Notes: a model not told the origin generated them from the letters alone. A stretch of DNA of 64,000 bases from Pedobacter cryoconitis (GCF_003259615.1 NZ_QLLR01000026.1:30230-94229); one strand, 5' to 3'; counted from the first letter of the stretch, positions 8,971 through 18,602 are shown. Numbers and translations: made by a program.

Positions 8971-9315
8971 CTATACCTGGGCTGCAGGGGGCCCGCGAAG
9001 AGAAGTACTGATCAATGCAGTATAACAAGCACCTGTTAAAGCATAGTTTTTCACTATGGCTTTACTTTCCAGTGTGGCCTGATAAGCTACTGCAGTCGTA
9101 TAATAGTCTTTTTCGAAATGTGCGGAACAGATCAGACAGTTGTGTCTTTCGCTGCCCACGTGAAACTTATGCAAACATTCTTTACCGTCTTTAACGCAAT
9201 AGTCTGGCTGCTCTTCATGATGATGAAGAGAGCTCCAGGGCGTAAGTGCAATGGCAAAAACCATCAACAGTAACGTCGCGAAAATCCGGCTGATATGTAA
9301 GCGTTTGTTGTTCAA
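8971..9315 (-). CDS. Small exported His/Cys-rich protein, possible metal-binding accessory
   Basis: 114 residues if translation starts at TTG 9315. An in-frame stop lies directly upstream, and the next ATG would cut into the signal peptide. The hydrophobic signal (about 11-28) is followed by SLHHHEE, a Cys pair (YCVKDGKECLHK) and HNCLICSAHFE, ending in RGPPAA. The His/Cys clusters suggest binding of Zn or Cu in the periplasm. Its place upstream of a ZnuD-like receptor suggests a two-gene metal-uptake unit. I know similar small proteins in Bacteroidota but no assigned function. Confidence 0.75.
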   Translation of the reverse strand: MNNKRLHISRIFATLLLMVFAIALTPWSSLHHHEEQPDYCVKDGKECLHKFHVGSERHNCLICSAHFEKDYYTTAVAYQATLESKAIVKNYALTGACYTALISTSLRGPPAAQV

Positions 9316-9507
9316 TTAGACACAAAAGTAATCAAATCTGCACAATTCAGGTAATCTTCCGGTAACATTGCTTTGATATAGCATAAATTATATGACAAAT
9401 TCATCCGCCGATATGTCATCCGAATGCCCTTATTCAGTCACACGCCGTTTCAATAACGCATTTGGAAAACTATTCTAAGCTATAAATCGTTATTTAAAGA
9501 AAAACGT

Positions 9508-10164
9508 ATGGCAACGTCTCAACAAATCAGAACTGCTTACATCGATTATGTGTTAACGCAGGACGAAAAACCCAAATCAGTTTATAGTTTCGTAAAAAAA
9601 TTAAAGATTACAGAGGCTGAATTCTACGAGTTCTATGGCTCTTTCGAAAGTATTGAAAAAATGGTCTGGGTGGACCTGACTGTCGAAGCAATCGACGCTA
9701 TTCAGCAACAGGAAGTTTGGGCGCAGTATTCTTCAAGAGACAGAATGCTGTCCTTTTTCTACAGTTATGTAGAATTACTAAAGAAACACAGAAGCTTTAT
9801 TGTGTACAGTCTTAAAAGTCATCAGGATAGATTTGCTACACCGAAAGTATTGTCGGGTGTGAAACCTATTTTCGAGAACTTCGCAGAGGAATTGATTAAT
9901 GAAGGGTTGGAAACAGGAGAACTGGCAGACCGTAAATTTTTCACCAAAAGGTATAAAGATGCACTTTGGGTTCAATTTGCCTTCATCCTGAATTTCTGGG
10001 TGAATGATGACAGTACCGACTTTGAAAAAACGGATGAAGCTATCGAAAAAGGGATCAATGTGACCTTTGATTTATTTCAGCGTTCTCCTATTGATAATCT
10101 TTTAGAGTATGGTAAGTTCTTATCCAGAAACGGAAAGTTTGCAGAAAGCAGGGGTAGACAATAA
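9508..10164 (+). CDS. TetR-like transcriptional regulator
   Basis: 218 residues. The N-terminal region (about 1-50) looks like a TetR HTH: a helix pair, then KLKITEAEFYEFYGSFESIEKMVW, in the place of the usual recognition helix and FxSKEEL. The rest is all-helical, like a TetR ligand/dimer domain. It is 1 nt upstream of the UbiB-like kinase and heads a three-gene operon it may autoregulate. The HTH is divergent, so DNA binding is an inference. Confidence 0.8.
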   Translation: MATSQQIRTAYIDYVLTQDEKPKSVYSFVKKLKITEAEFYEFYGSFESIEKMVWVDLTVEAIDAIQQQEVWAQYSSRDRMLSFFYSYVELLKKHRSFIVYSLKSHQDRFATPKVLSGVKPIFENFAEELINEGLETGELADRKFFTKRYKDALWVQFAFILNFWVNDDSTDFEKTDEAIEKGINVTFDLFQRSPIDNLLEYGKFLSRNGKFAESRGRQ

Positions 10165-10165
10165 C

Positions 10166-11467
10166 ATGGCTGAACAAAATAGTATTCCAGTAACTAAAAC
10201 AGAACGCTCTGCTAAATTCGTTAAAACAGGGTTTCAGATTGGCGGAAATTATATCAAACATTATTCTAAAAAGCTATTCAATCCGCAGTTGGGCAGGGAT
10301 GAGCTGAACGAGGATAATGCGACCGATATTTATAAATCGCTGAGCGAGTTGAAAGGAAGTGCTTTGAAAATTGCACAGATGCTCAGCATGGATAAAAATA
10401 TCCTCCCTAAATCTTATGTAGACAAGTTTACGCAGTCACAATATAATGCGCCGCCGCTTTCAGGGCCGCTGATTGTCCGGACATTTACCAAGAACTTCGG
10501 TAAAACACCAGAAGCGATTTATGATAAATTCAACTTGGTTTCTACGAATGCAGCGTCTATCGGACAGGTGCATGAGGCAGAGCTGAATGGCAAAAAGTTA
10601 GCGGTTAAAATTCAATATCCGGGTGTTGGAGACAGCATTTCTTCAGACCTGAAATTGGTAAAACCTTTTGCCTTCCGTTTATTGGGGATGAGTGAGAAAG
10701 AGCTTAACATTTATATCAAAGAGGTAGAGGAACGTTTGTTAGAGGAAACAGATTATGAGCTTGAAGTTCGCCGTTCTATTGAGATCACTGAGGCTTGCAA
10801 GGATCTGAATAACGTGGTCTTCCCTACTTATTATCCTGAACTTTCGGGTAAAAGGATCATCACGATGGACTGGATTGAAGGCTTACATCTTAAAGAATTT
10901 CTTCAGACCAATCCTTCTCAGGAACTCAGAAATAAAATCGGACAGGCTTTATGGGATTTTTATAATTTCCAGCAGCATGAGTTAAGGGCTGTACATGCAG
11001 ACCCGCATCCCGGAAATTTCATGATTACTCCGGATGAGAAATTAGGGGTCATAGATTTTGGCTGTATTAAAGAGTTGCCTGATGATTTCTATATTCCTTT
11101 CTTTTCGCTGATTTCATCGGATGTGATCAAGGATAAAAACAAAACTATTGAAGCTTTCAGAAAGCTGGAAATGATACATCCGGGGGATGATGCTGCACAA
11201 ATTGAGTTTTATTATAAAGCTTACCTGGAAATGATCCAGTTGTTCGCAAAACCTTATACCAGCAAAACTTTTGACTTCAGTCAGCCTGAGTTTTTTGCTC
11301 AGTTGTATGTTTATGGAGAGAAGATCGCCAAAATGCCAGAGTTTAAACAGGCCAGAGGGGTAAAACATTTCATTTATGTGAACCGTACAAACTTTGGTTT
11401 ATACACAATTTTACAGGAATTAAAAGCCTTCGTCAAAACAGATACTTTCAATCCGCACATTACATGA
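10166..11467 (+). CDS. ABC1/UbiB (AarF) atypical kinase-like protein
   Basis: 433 residues from ATG 10166; an in-frame upstream start lies inside the preceding gene. It has the family's KGSALKIAQ motif (the KxGQ equivalent), the Ala-rich loop region AASIGQVHEA, invariant Lys in AVKIQYPG, HADPHPGNF (about 278-286) and VIDFG (about 295). The family supports ubiquinone biosynthesis or lipid homeostasis through ATPase activity. Bacteroidota use menaquinone, so the role here is open. It overlaps the next gene by 4 nt (ATGA). Confidence 0.92.
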   Translation: MAEQNSIPVTKTERSAKFVKTGFQIGGNYIKHYSKKLFNPQLGRDELNEDNATDIYKSLSELKGSALKIAQMLSMDKNILPKSYVDKFTQSQYNAPPLSGPLIVRTFTKNFGKTPEAIYDKFNLVSTNAASIGQVHEAELNGKKLAVKIQYPGVGDSISSDLKLVKPFAFRLLGMSEKELNIYIKEVEERLLEETDYELEVRRSIEITEACKDLNNVVFPTYYPELSGKRIITMDWIEGLHLKEFLQTNPSQELRNKIGQALWDFYNFQQHELRAVHADPHPGNFMITPDEKLGVIDFGCIKELPDDFYIPFFSLISSDVIKDKNKTIEAFRKLEMIHPGDDAAQIEFYYKAYLEMIQLFAKPYTSKTFDFSQPEFFAQLYVYGEKIAKMPEFKQARGVKHFIYVNRTNFGLYTILQELKAFVKTDTFNPHIT

Positions 11468-12921
11468 AAGTCCTGCTGACCGGCGCAAACGGCTATATAG
11501 GCACCCGATTGTTACCTGTTTTACTGGAACAGGGACATGAAGTGGTTTGTATGGTTCGTGATCAGCGCCGTTTTGCAGAAGAGTCTGATTTTGATGATCA
11601 GGTTAAAATTATTACTGCCGATTTATTACAACCAGAATCTTTAAAGAATATACCTGAAGATATTGATGCCGCCTATTACCTGGTACATTCGATGTCTTCA
11701 GGAAACCAAAAGTTCGCTGAGCTGGAAGCTGAATCGGCCATGCACTTTGTGAAAGCAATACAGCAGACAAAATGCCGTCAGCTGATTTACCTCACCGGGA
11801 TTGCGAATGATGTTCATCTTTCTGTGCATTTAACTTCCCGGCTTTCTGTAGAAGATGAACTTAAAAATTCAGGCATCGCCTTTACCATATTGCGGGCAGC
11901 TATCATTATCGGATCGGGCAGCGCTTCTTTTGAGATTATCCGTGATCTTGCGGAGAAACTCCCGGTTATGGTTGCGCCTAAATGGGTCAATACCCGGTGT
12001 CAGCCTATTGGTATCCGTGATGTGCTGGGTTATCTGACCGGCGTATTATTGAATGAAAAAGCTTTTAACCACATTTTTGATATTGGGGGCCCGGATATTC
12101 TGACTTATAAGGAAATGATCCTCCAGTATGCGGCTTCCAGAAATCTGAAGCGCTGGATACTCACTGTCCCTGTACTCACGCCCAGGTTATCTTCTTTATG
12201 GCTTTATTTAGTCACTGCTGTACCTTATTCTTTAGCGAGAAGCTTGGTTGACAGCATGAAAAACGAGGTGATCTGCAAAGATGAGCGGATCAAAGAGATC
12301 GTACCCGGCCCGTGTTTTACTTATAAAAAGGCGTTGAAGCTGGCCTTTGAAAAGATTGAGCAACATTCGATTGTGTCGAGCTGGAAGGATGCCTTAAATA
12401 GAGGTTATCTGGACACTTCTTTCATGGATCAGGTGAAGGTTCCTCAGAATGGTGTATTGGAATACAAAGTTAAAATGCCCTTTAAGCGGCAAACTGAAGA
12501 AGTTTTCGATAATATCTGGAGCATCGGAGGAAGCCGGGGCTGGTATTATGCAGACTGGCTTTGGAATTTAAGGGGATTTATTGATAAACTATTTGGTGGT
12601 GTGGGTACCAGGAGAGGCCGTACCAACACGGTTTCTATACATGCGGGCGATGTAATTGATTTCTGGCGGGTACTGCTTGCGGATAAGAAAAATGCGAGGT
12701 TACTGCTTTATGCAGAAATGAAAGTACCGGGAGAAGCATGGCTTGAATTCAAGGTGATTAATTATCGCGGGGAGTCATTTCTATCGCAGATTGCAACTTT
12801 CAGACCTTCAGGGTTATGGGGAAGGATTTATTGGTATGCGATGTTTCCCTTTCATATTTTTCTTTTTAAAGGGATGGCGAGACAGATTACCACCTACGTT
12901 TCAAATACTGAAGTCATTTAA
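11464..12921 (+). CDS. SDR-family NAD(P)-binding protein with DUF2867 C-terminal domain
   Basis: 485 residues. The N-terminal atypical-SDR Rossmann fold (about 1-290) begins with LLTGANGYIGTR. The C-terminal domain (about 320-480) has the DUF2867 pattern: SIGGSRGWYYADWLW, then RGRTNTVSIHAGDVIDFWRV. The fusion is common in bacteria and its reaction unknown; quinone or lipid modification would fit the kinase neighbour. Translationally coupled to the UbiB-like gene through an ATGA overlap. Confidence 0.9.
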   Translation: MKVLLTGANGYIGTRLLPVLLEQGHEVVCMVRDQRRFAEESDFDDQVKIITADLLQPESLKNIPEDIDAAYYLVHSMSSGNQKFAELEAESAMHFVKAIQQTKCRQLIYLTGIANDVHLSVHLTSRLSVEDELKNSGIAFTILRAAIIIGSGSASFEIIRDLAEKLPVMVAPKWVNTRCQPIGIRDVLGYLTGVLLNEKAFNHIFDIGGPDILTYKEMILQYAASRNLKRWILTVPVLTPRLSSLWLYLVTAVPYSLARSLVDSMKNEVICKDERIKEIVPGPCFTYKKALKLAFEKIEQHSIVSSWKDALNRGYLDTSFMDQVKVPQNGVLEYKVKMPFKRQTEEVFDNIWSIGGSRGWYYADWLWNLRGFIDKLFGGVGTRRGRTNTVSIHAGDVIDFWRVLLADKKNARLLLYAEMKVPGEAWLEFKVINYRGESFLSQIATFRPSGLWGRIYWYAMFPFHIFLFKGMARQITTYVSNTEVI

Positions 12922-12928
12922 AAGACAA

Positions 12929-12953
12929 AGGTATAGTCGCCACAACTATACCT
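12929..12953 (+). terminator. Hairpin after the SDR gene
   Basis: A 9-bp inverted repeat (AGGTATAGT / ACTATACCT) with a 7-nt loop begins 7 nt after the stop. There is no clear T-tract, so it may protect the mRNA end rather than terminate. Confidence 0.4.
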
Positions 12954-13127
12954 CTGTTAACCTTAAACTTGTATATAAGACGTAAATGAATTAAAAAGGT
13001 TTCAAAGCATTTCTATTATTTTTCAACCTTTCCACATTCTACCCGGATTAGCCTCAGCTGATTAGCATTACCGCTCCGTAATTATACATATATTAGTGTT
13101 GTCCAAAAAAAGACATCATTTACTCCT

Positions 13128-13598
13128 ATGAAACCTAACGAAAGCCTCATTCATCATTTTTACACTTGTTTTAAGAACAAAGACTTTAAGGGCATGCAAG
13201 CTTGTTATGCCGATAACGCCACTTTCAGTGATGCTGCATTTAGAGATCTGAATGCTGAACAGGTTCGCAGCATGTGGGAAATGCTGATTAAAAGCGGTAA
13301 AGATCTGCGTGTGGAATACAACCATGTCCAAACAGACGGGGAAACAGGCACTGCTGAATGGGTAGCACATTATACATTTTCTGCTACCGGGAAAAAGGTA
13401 GTCAACAGGATTAAAGCATCCTTCATTTTTGAAAACGGAAAGATTGTTCAGCATGAAGATCATTTCAGTTTTTATAAATGGTCAAGCCAGGCTTTGGGCT
13501 TACCGGGCATTTTATTGGGCTGGACAAACTTTCTGAAAAATAAGGTCCGCAAACGGGCGGCAGAGAACCTGCGTTTATACATGGCGGCCCGCAATTAA
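13128..13598 (+). CDS. NTF2-like / SnoaL-type protein
   Basis: 156 residues, no signal peptide. The cone-shaped NTF2 fold is suggested by HHFYTCFKNKDFKGMQACYADNA, then TFSDAAF, and AEWVAHYTFSATGKKV with IKASFIFENGKIVQHEDHFSFYKW. These proteins are small-molecule binders or isomerase-like enzymes; function cannot be read. It is probably read with the downstream hydrolase, 42 nt away. Confidence 0.88.
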   Translation: MKPNESLIHHFYTCFKNKDFKGMQACYADNATFSDAAFRDLNAEQVRSMWEMLIKSGKDLRVEYNHVQTDGETGTAEWVAHYTFSATGKKVVNRIKASFIFENGKIVQHEDHFSFYKWSSQALGLPGILLGWTNFLKNKVRKRAAENLRLYMAARN

Positions 13599-13640
13599 AC
13601 ATTATACATTCATTGCTTGTTATACTAAAAAAATAAATAG

Positions 13641-14411
13641 ATGAAACCAATACTTACCATCGCTATGACACTGATCGTTTCTGGCTCCTTCGCACAGCTT
13701 AAACCTGTTGCTTACCAGGATGGCCAGCAGCAATTAAAAGGGCTCGTGATTTCACCCGCCAAAGCCACACAAAAAAAAGCAGGGGTACTGATCTTACCAG
13801 CTTGGAAAGGGATAGATAACAATGCGAAAGAAACAGCCGTAAAATTAGCCGGACTGGGTTATTATGCTTTTGTAGCTGATATTTATGGGGAGGGACATTA
13901 CCCGAAAGATGCAAAAGAAGCCGGCCAGCAGTCGGGTTATTATAAAAAGAATGTTGCTGCTTACCAGCAAAGAATTAAGCTTGCTTTAGCACAATTAGTG
14001 AAAGCGGGTGCTGATCCATCCAGAATCATTGTGATTGGTTATTGCTTTGGGGGTACGGGAGCTTTAGAAGCTGCCAGAGCTGATATGCCTGTTAAAGGTG
14101 TTGTTTCTATCCATGGCGGTCTGGCACAATATGCTGGTGAAAGAGCTGTAAATCCTATTCATACCAAGGTATTGGTTTTACATGGCGCGGATGATCCATC
14201 TATGACCAATGAACAGGTTTTAGGTTTTCAGCAGGAAATGAGAACTGCAAAAGCAGACTGGCAAATGATTGAGTACGCGAATGCTGTACATGCGTTCACC
14301 GACCGTGAAGCGGGCAATGACAATTCCAAAGGCGCAGCCTATAATGAGCTGGCCTCGAAAAGGTCATGGAAACATATGTTGTTATTCTTCGATGAAATAT
14401 TAGCCAATTAA
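13641..14411 (+). CDS. Dienelactone hydrolase family protein, exported
   Basis: 256 residues with a signal peptide (about 1-18, cut after SGSFA). Dienelactone-hydrolase fold: nucleophile elbow GYCFGGTGA (Cys at about 135), acid in HGADDPS and catalytic His in AVHAFTDREAG. The Cys nucleophile is typical of this family. It overlaps the 3' end of hisS by 4 nt in convergent orientation, with no terminator between them. Confidence 0.92.
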   Translation: MKPILTIAMTLIVSGSFAQLKPVAYQDGQQQLKGLVISPAKATQKKAGVLILPAWKGIDNNAKETAVKLAGLGYYAFVADIYGEGHYPKDAKEAGQQSGYYKKNVAAYQQRIKLALAQLVKAGADPSRIIVIGYCFGGTGALEAARADMPVKGVVSIHGGLAQYAGERAVNPIHTKVLVLHGADDPSMTNEQVLGFQQEMRTAKADWQMIEYANAVHAFTDREAGNDNSKGAAYNELASKRSWKHMLLFFDEILAN

Positions 14412-15808
14412 CTGGCTGATATTTCTGCTTTAAGTATTTCAATAATGGCAGCAGCAGTAATTTTCTGCTGTTCGCCTGTATTCATATTTTTGAAAGTCAG
14501 GATGCCGCTTTGCAATTCATCACTTCCGATCAGGATCACATAAGGGATTGATTTAGCATCTGCATAACCCATCTGTTTTTTAAGTTTTGCTGAGGATGGG
14601 TAAAGTTCTGCAGCAATGTCCGCGTCTCTTAATTGTTGTAATAAAGGTAAAGCGTAAAGTTCTGATTCTGCATCAAAGTTACTGATCAGCACTTTTGTTC
14701 CGGCGGCGGCAGATTCCGGAAACAGGTTTAATTCTTGTAAAACATCATAAATACGGTCAGCTCCGAAAGAGATCCCTACTCCTGTCAGTCCTTTTAATCC
14801 GAACATTCCAGTCAGGTCATCATAACGGCCACCTCCGCAAATACTACCCATTGCTGCTTCATTGGTTTTCACCTCGAAGATACAGCCAGTATAGTAGTTC
14901 AGGCCGCGGGCTAATGTAATATCCAGTTCCAGATCCGGTTGTCTCAAATCACTGTTTTTTAACAAGCCCTGTACATAGGTAAATACTGTTTCAATTTCAG
15001 CAATTCCTTTTAATCCGACTTCTGAAGTTGCCAGCACTTCTTTTAAACGGTCTAGTTTTTCTGCATTTGTTCCTTCTAAAAGGATTACTGGTTTTAACTG
15101 CGTAATATCATCTTCTGTAAAGCCTCTTTCCAGCAGTTCTTTGGTTACGCCTTCAAAACCGATCTTATCCAGTTTATCGATGGCAACGGTCATGTCAATG
15201 ATCAGTTCTGGTTTACCGATAATTTCAGCAATTCCAGAAAGGATTTTCCGGTTATTCAGTTTAATGGTAAAGTCAGTCATTCCCAGGTTGCAGAGTGCTT
15301 CCTGGTAGATCAGTACAAATTCAGCTTCGTTCAACAGGCTTTCTGAACCTACTACATCCACATCGCACTGATAAAATTCACGGTAACGTCCTTTTTGAGG
15401 TCTGTCAGCTCTCCATACGGGCTGGATCTGGAAACGTTTGAAAGGAAGGGCTATATCATTCTGGTGCATCACTACGTAGCGTGCAAAGGGTACAGTTAAG
15501 TCGTAACGTAATGCTTTCTCACTAATGGACGAAATCAGTGCATTAGAGTTTAAATTGCTTAAATGATCCGCATTGGCTTTAGAAAGGTAATCTCCTGAGT
15601 TCAGGATCTTAAAAATCAGTTTATCGCCTTCATCACCGTATTTACCAGTCAGGGTAGAAAGATTTTCCATCGAAGGAGTCTGTATTTCAGCATAACCATA
15701 TTTCTTAAATACCTTTTTGATGGTATCGAATATGTAATTACGTTTCACCATTTCCTGAGGTGAAAAATCACGGGTTCCTTTTGCTAAAGACGGTTTAATG
15801 TTTGACAT
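14408..15808 (-). CDS. hisS: Histidyl-tRNA synthetase
   Basis: 466 residues from ATG 15808 (MSNIKPSLAKGTRDF). Class II motif 2 region RADRPQKGRYREFYQCDVD, histidine-A motif RGLNYYTGCIFE, motif 3 GGGRYDDL with GISFGADRI, and a C-terminal anticodon-binding domain. A longer start at 15838 is rejected because the region just upstream of 15808 holds the -7 box TACTTTTG. It follows the terminator of the pdhA-E2 operon. Confidence 0.97.
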   Translation of the reverse strand: MSNIKPSLAKGTRDFSPQEMVKRNYIFDTIKKVFKKYGYAEIQTPSMENLSTLTGKYGDEGDKLIFKILNSGDYLSKANADHLSNLNSNALISSISEKALRYDLTVPFARYVVMHQNDIALPFKRFQIQPVWRADRPQKGRYREFYQCDVDVVGSESLLNEAEFVLIYQEALCNLGMTDFTIKLNNRKILSGIAEIIGKPELIIDMTVAIDKLDKIGFEGVTKELLERGFTEDDITQLKPVILLEGTNAEKLDRLKEVLATSEVGLKGIAEIETVFTYVQGLLKNSDLRQPDLELDITLARGLNYYTGCIFEVKTNEAAMGSICGGGRYDDLTGMFGLKGLTGVGISFGADRIYDVLQELNLFPESAAAGTKVLISNFDAESELYALPLLQQLRDADIAAELYPSSAKLKKQMGYADAKSIPYVILIGSDELQSGILTFKNMNTGEQQKITAAAIIEILKAEISAS

Positions 15809-15813
15809 GGGGG

Positions 15814-15821
15814 CAAAAGTA
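15814..15821 (-). promoter_or_regulatory. -7 box TACTTTTG of hisS
   Basis: Matches TAnnTTTG; five C separate it from the ATG at 15808, predicting a leaderless or near-leaderless hisS transcript. Confidence 0.55.
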
Positions 15822-15838
15822 CAAAAAGTAGAACGCAT

Positions 15839-15866
15839 AAAAAAAGCTGCCGAAGCAGCTTTTTAA
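15839..15866 (-). terminator. Terminator of the pdhA-E2 operon
   Basis: The 10-bp stem AAAAAGCTGC / GCAGCTTTTT has a TTCG tetraloop on the minus strand and is followed by a T run. It lies 15 nt beyond the E2 stop codon. Confidence 0.9.
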
Positions 15867-15880
15867 ATATTTCAATATTA

Positions 15881-17545
15881 TTAAACCAATAATCTTACTG
15901 GTTCTTCTAATAATGCTTTGAATGTTTGTAAGAATGCAGCACCTGTAGCGCCATCTACCGTACGGTGATCACAGCTCAAAGTAACTTTCATTACATTTCC
16001 AGGAACAACAGCACCATTTTTAACTACTGGTACTTGTGAAATCCCGCCTACAGCAAGGATACAAGAATCAGGTGTGTTAATAATCGCTGTAAATTCATCA
16101 ATACCAAACATACCTAAATTAGATACGGTGAAAGTTGAACCTTCCCAGTCTGAAGGCTGAAGTTTTTTAGCTTTTGCACGTTGTGCGAAATCTTTAACCT
16201 CAGCTGAGATACGTGACAATGATTTTCCATCAGCAAAACGTACTACCGGAACTAATAATCCGTCTTCAACGGCAATAGCTACACCTACGTTCACGTGCTC
16301 ATTGTAACGGATTTTATCTCCTAACCATGAAGAGTTCACGTTTGGATGTTGTTTTAAAGCAACAGCCACTGCTTTGATCACTAAATCATTGAATGAAAGT
16401 TTAACCGGAGAGAATTCATTCATCTTCACACGTGCAGCCATCGCAGCATCCATATCAATACTCATCGTAAGATAGAAGTGCGGTGCAGTGAACAAGCTTT
16501 CTGATAATCTTTTCGCGATTACTTTACGCATTTGAGAAACTGGTTTCTCTGTATATTTTTCTTCGCCGATATATTGTGCAAGAACTGGTGCTGATTTTTC
16601 AGCAGATGCAGGGGCTGAAGCAGCTTCTGTACCTTTTGCAGCCGCAGCAGCAGGCTTGAAGTTCTCAATATCTTTTTTAATGATACGGCCACCATCAGCA
16701 CTACCTGCAACCTGTGCAAGATCTATACCTTTTTCTTTTGCAATTCTCTTAGCTAAAGGAGAAGCTTTCAGGCGTGAACCGTCAGCTGTATGTGTTTCTT
16801 CCTGTGCTTCTGCAGGAGCAGCAGCAGCAGCAGCAGCAGCTTCTTTAACAGGAGCGTCAGCTTTATCTGCAGCAGGTTTTGCCGGAGCATCACCCTGGTT
16901 TAAGATACCGCTTATATCAAATCCTTCCGGACCTACAATCGCGATGATACCGTTTACTTTCGCAGCAGCACCTTTTTCTACTCCAATATGTAATAAAGTT
17001 CCATCTGCATAACCCATTACTTCCATAGTCGCCTTATCGGTTTCCACATCAGCAAGGATGTCATCATTTTTAATTTTATCACCTACTTTTTTATGCCATT
17101 CAGCAATTACGCCTTCAGTCATGGTATCGCTTAACAATGGCATACGTACTACTGTAACGCCTTGTTTTTCCAGATCAGCATCAGTTACCGCAGCACCTTT
17201 TGCTTCAGCTTTGGGAGCTTCTTCAGCAGGTTTTACTTCCGCAGCTTTTTCCTCTTTTGCCGGTGCAGCAGCACCTTCTGCGTCAAGAGCAGCTTTATAA
17301 TCTTCGCCTTCTTTACCAATAACTGCAATTACAGCATCAACAGGAACAGCTTTACCTTCTTCTACACCAATAAAAAGGATGGTGCCATCCCAGTAGGATT
17401 CCAGATCCATAGTCGCCTTATCGGTTTCTACTTCTGCCAGAACGTCTCCACTTTTAACTTTATCGCCAACTTTTTTATGCCACTTCGCCATTACCCCTTC
17501 GGTCATGGTGTCGCTCATTTTGGGCATCTTAACTACTTCAGCCAT
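15881..17545 (-). CDS. pdhC: Pyruvate dehydrogenase E2, dihydrolipoamide acetyltransferase
   Basis: 554 residues. Two lipoyl domains carry the lipoylated Lys in VETDKATM at about 43 and 171, joined by Ala/Pro/Lys/Glu linkers. A peripheral-subunit-binding domain follows (about 258-296, ASPLAKRIAKEKGIDL), then the catalytic domain (about 325-554) with the active-site SCDHRTVDG (His about 527, Asp about 531). It transfers acetyl groups from E1 to CoA. It lies 32 nt downstream of pdhA; E1-beta and E3 are not in this window. A (GCN)n Ala tract sits in the second linker. Confidence 0.96.
   Translation of the reverse strand: MAEVVKMPKMSDTMTEGVMAKWHKKVGDKVKSGDVLAEVETDKATMDLESYWDGTILFIGVEEGKAVPVDAVIAVIGKEGEDYKAALDAEGAAAPAKEEKAAEVKPAEEAPKAEAKGAAVTDADLEKQGVTVVRMPLLSDTMTEGVIAEWHKKVGDKIKNDDILADVETDKATMEVMGYADGTLLHIGVEKGAAAKVNGIIAIVGPEGFDISGILNQGDAPAKPAADKADAPVKEAAAAAAAAPAEAQEETHTADGSRLKASPLAKRIAKEKGIDLAQVAGSADGGRIIKKDIENFKPAAAAAKGTEAASAPASAEKSAPVLAQYIGEEKYTEKPVSQMRKVIAKRLSESLFTAPHFYLTMSIDMDAAMAARVKMNEFSPVKLSFNDLVIKAVAVALKQHPNVNSSWLGDKIRYNEHVNVGVAIAVEDGLLVPVVRFADGKSLSRISAEVKDFAQRAKAKKLQPSDWEGSTFTVSNLGMFGIDEFTAIINTPDSCILAVGGISQVPVVKNGAVVPGNVMKVTLSCDHRTVDGATGAAFLQTFKALLEEPVRLLV
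16816..16840 (-). repeat. AGC trinucleotide tract in E2 linker
   Basis: Eight near-perfect AGC units (GCT/GCA-type Ala codons on the coding strand) encode a poly-Ala stretch in the linker before the subunit-binding domain. Length changes in steps of 3 would keep the frame. Confidence 0.75.
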
Positions 17546-17577
17546 TCTATAATATCAATTGAAAATAGGTTGTAAAA

Positions 17578-18573
17578 TTAATCTTGGATATATGGATAGT
17601 CTTGTTGCACGTAAACATCAGTATATAATTCTGATGCTTCCGGCCATGGTGACTCTTCAGCAAATTTCACAGATTCATCCACGATCTGTTTCACTTTAGC
17701 TTCAATTTCTTCAATCCATGCCTGATCAGCATACTTTTCGTTCAGAATAGTTTCTCTTACTGATTCAATCGGATCTTTAGCTTTATATTCTTCTAATTCG
17801 TCTTTAGTACGATATTTAGCAGGGTCAGACATCGAATGTCCACGGTAACGGTAAGTTCTCATTTCCAGGAAGGTTGGTCCTTCACCATTACGTGCACGCT
17901 GTGCGGCTTCATCCATTGCGTTGTGAACAGCAACAGGGTCCATTCCGTCAACCGGAGCACATGGCATATCGAATCCTAAACCGATTTTATATAGGTCTAA
18001 CATGTTAGTTGTACGCTCTACAGAAGTTCCCATTGCATAACCGTTGTTCTCACAAACAAAAATTACAGGAAGTTTCCATAACATGGCCATATTGAAGGCT
18101 TCATTTAATGCGCCCTGACGAACAGCACCATCACCCATATAGCAAACGTTAACATTTTTAGTCCCTTTATATTTTTCAGCAAATGCGATACCTGCACCTA
18201 ATGGGATCTGACCACCTACGATTCCGTGACCACCATAAAAATTATGTTCTTTGCTAAACATGTGCATTGAACCACCTTTACCTTTGGAACAGCCGGTAGC
18301 TTTACCGTACATTTCTGCCATTATACTGTTTGCACTTACACCTTTCGCCAAAGCATGAGCGTGATCACGATAAGCGGTGATCATAGAATCTTCAGGTTGT
18401 AATGCAGAAATCGCTCCGGCAACAACAGCCTCCTGACCGATGTATAGATGACAAAAACCACGGATTTTCTGTTGTCCGTAAAGTTGACCAGTTTTCTCTT
18501 CGAATTTACGCATTAGTAACATCGACTCAAACCACTTCAGATAGGTATCCTTATTAATTTCTACTGCACTCAT
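17578..18573 (-). CDS. pdhA: Pyruvate dehydrogenase E1 component, alpha subunit
   Basis: 331 residues. The thiamine-diphosphate motif starts with GDGAVRQG and ends with CENNGYAMGT. It also has the family's GKGGSMHMF, GGHGIVGGQIPLGAG and YRYRGHSMSDPAKYR segments. It decarboxylates pyruvate together with a beta subunit encoded elsewhere, and acetylates the E2 lipoyl groups. It is first in a two-gene operon with E2. Confidence 0.96.
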   Translation of the reverse strand: MSAVEINKDTYLKWFESMLLMRKFEEKTGQLYGQQKIRGFCHLYIGQEAVVAGAISALQPEDSMITAYRDHAHALAKGVSANSIMAEMYGKATGCSKGKGGSMHMFSKEHNFYGGHGIVGGQIPLGAGIAFAEKYKGTKNVNVCYMGDGAVRQGALNEAFNMAMLWKLPVIFVCENNGYAMGTSVERTTNMLDLYKIGLGFDMPCAPVDGMDPVAVHNAMDEAAQRARNGEGPTFLEMRTYRYRGHSMSDPAKYRTKDELEEYKAKDPIESVRETILNEKYADQAWIEEIEAKVKQIVDESVKFAEESPWPEASELYTDVYVQQDYPYIQD

Positions 18574-18602
18574 TTTTGGCTATTGATTTTTATTTATGAG
18601 AG

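Noticed and set aside
17162..17575. Long antisense ORFs over the E2 gene
   Set aside because: Antisense frames of the Ala/Lys/Glu-rich E2 linkers and lipoyl domains; composition follows the sense codons.
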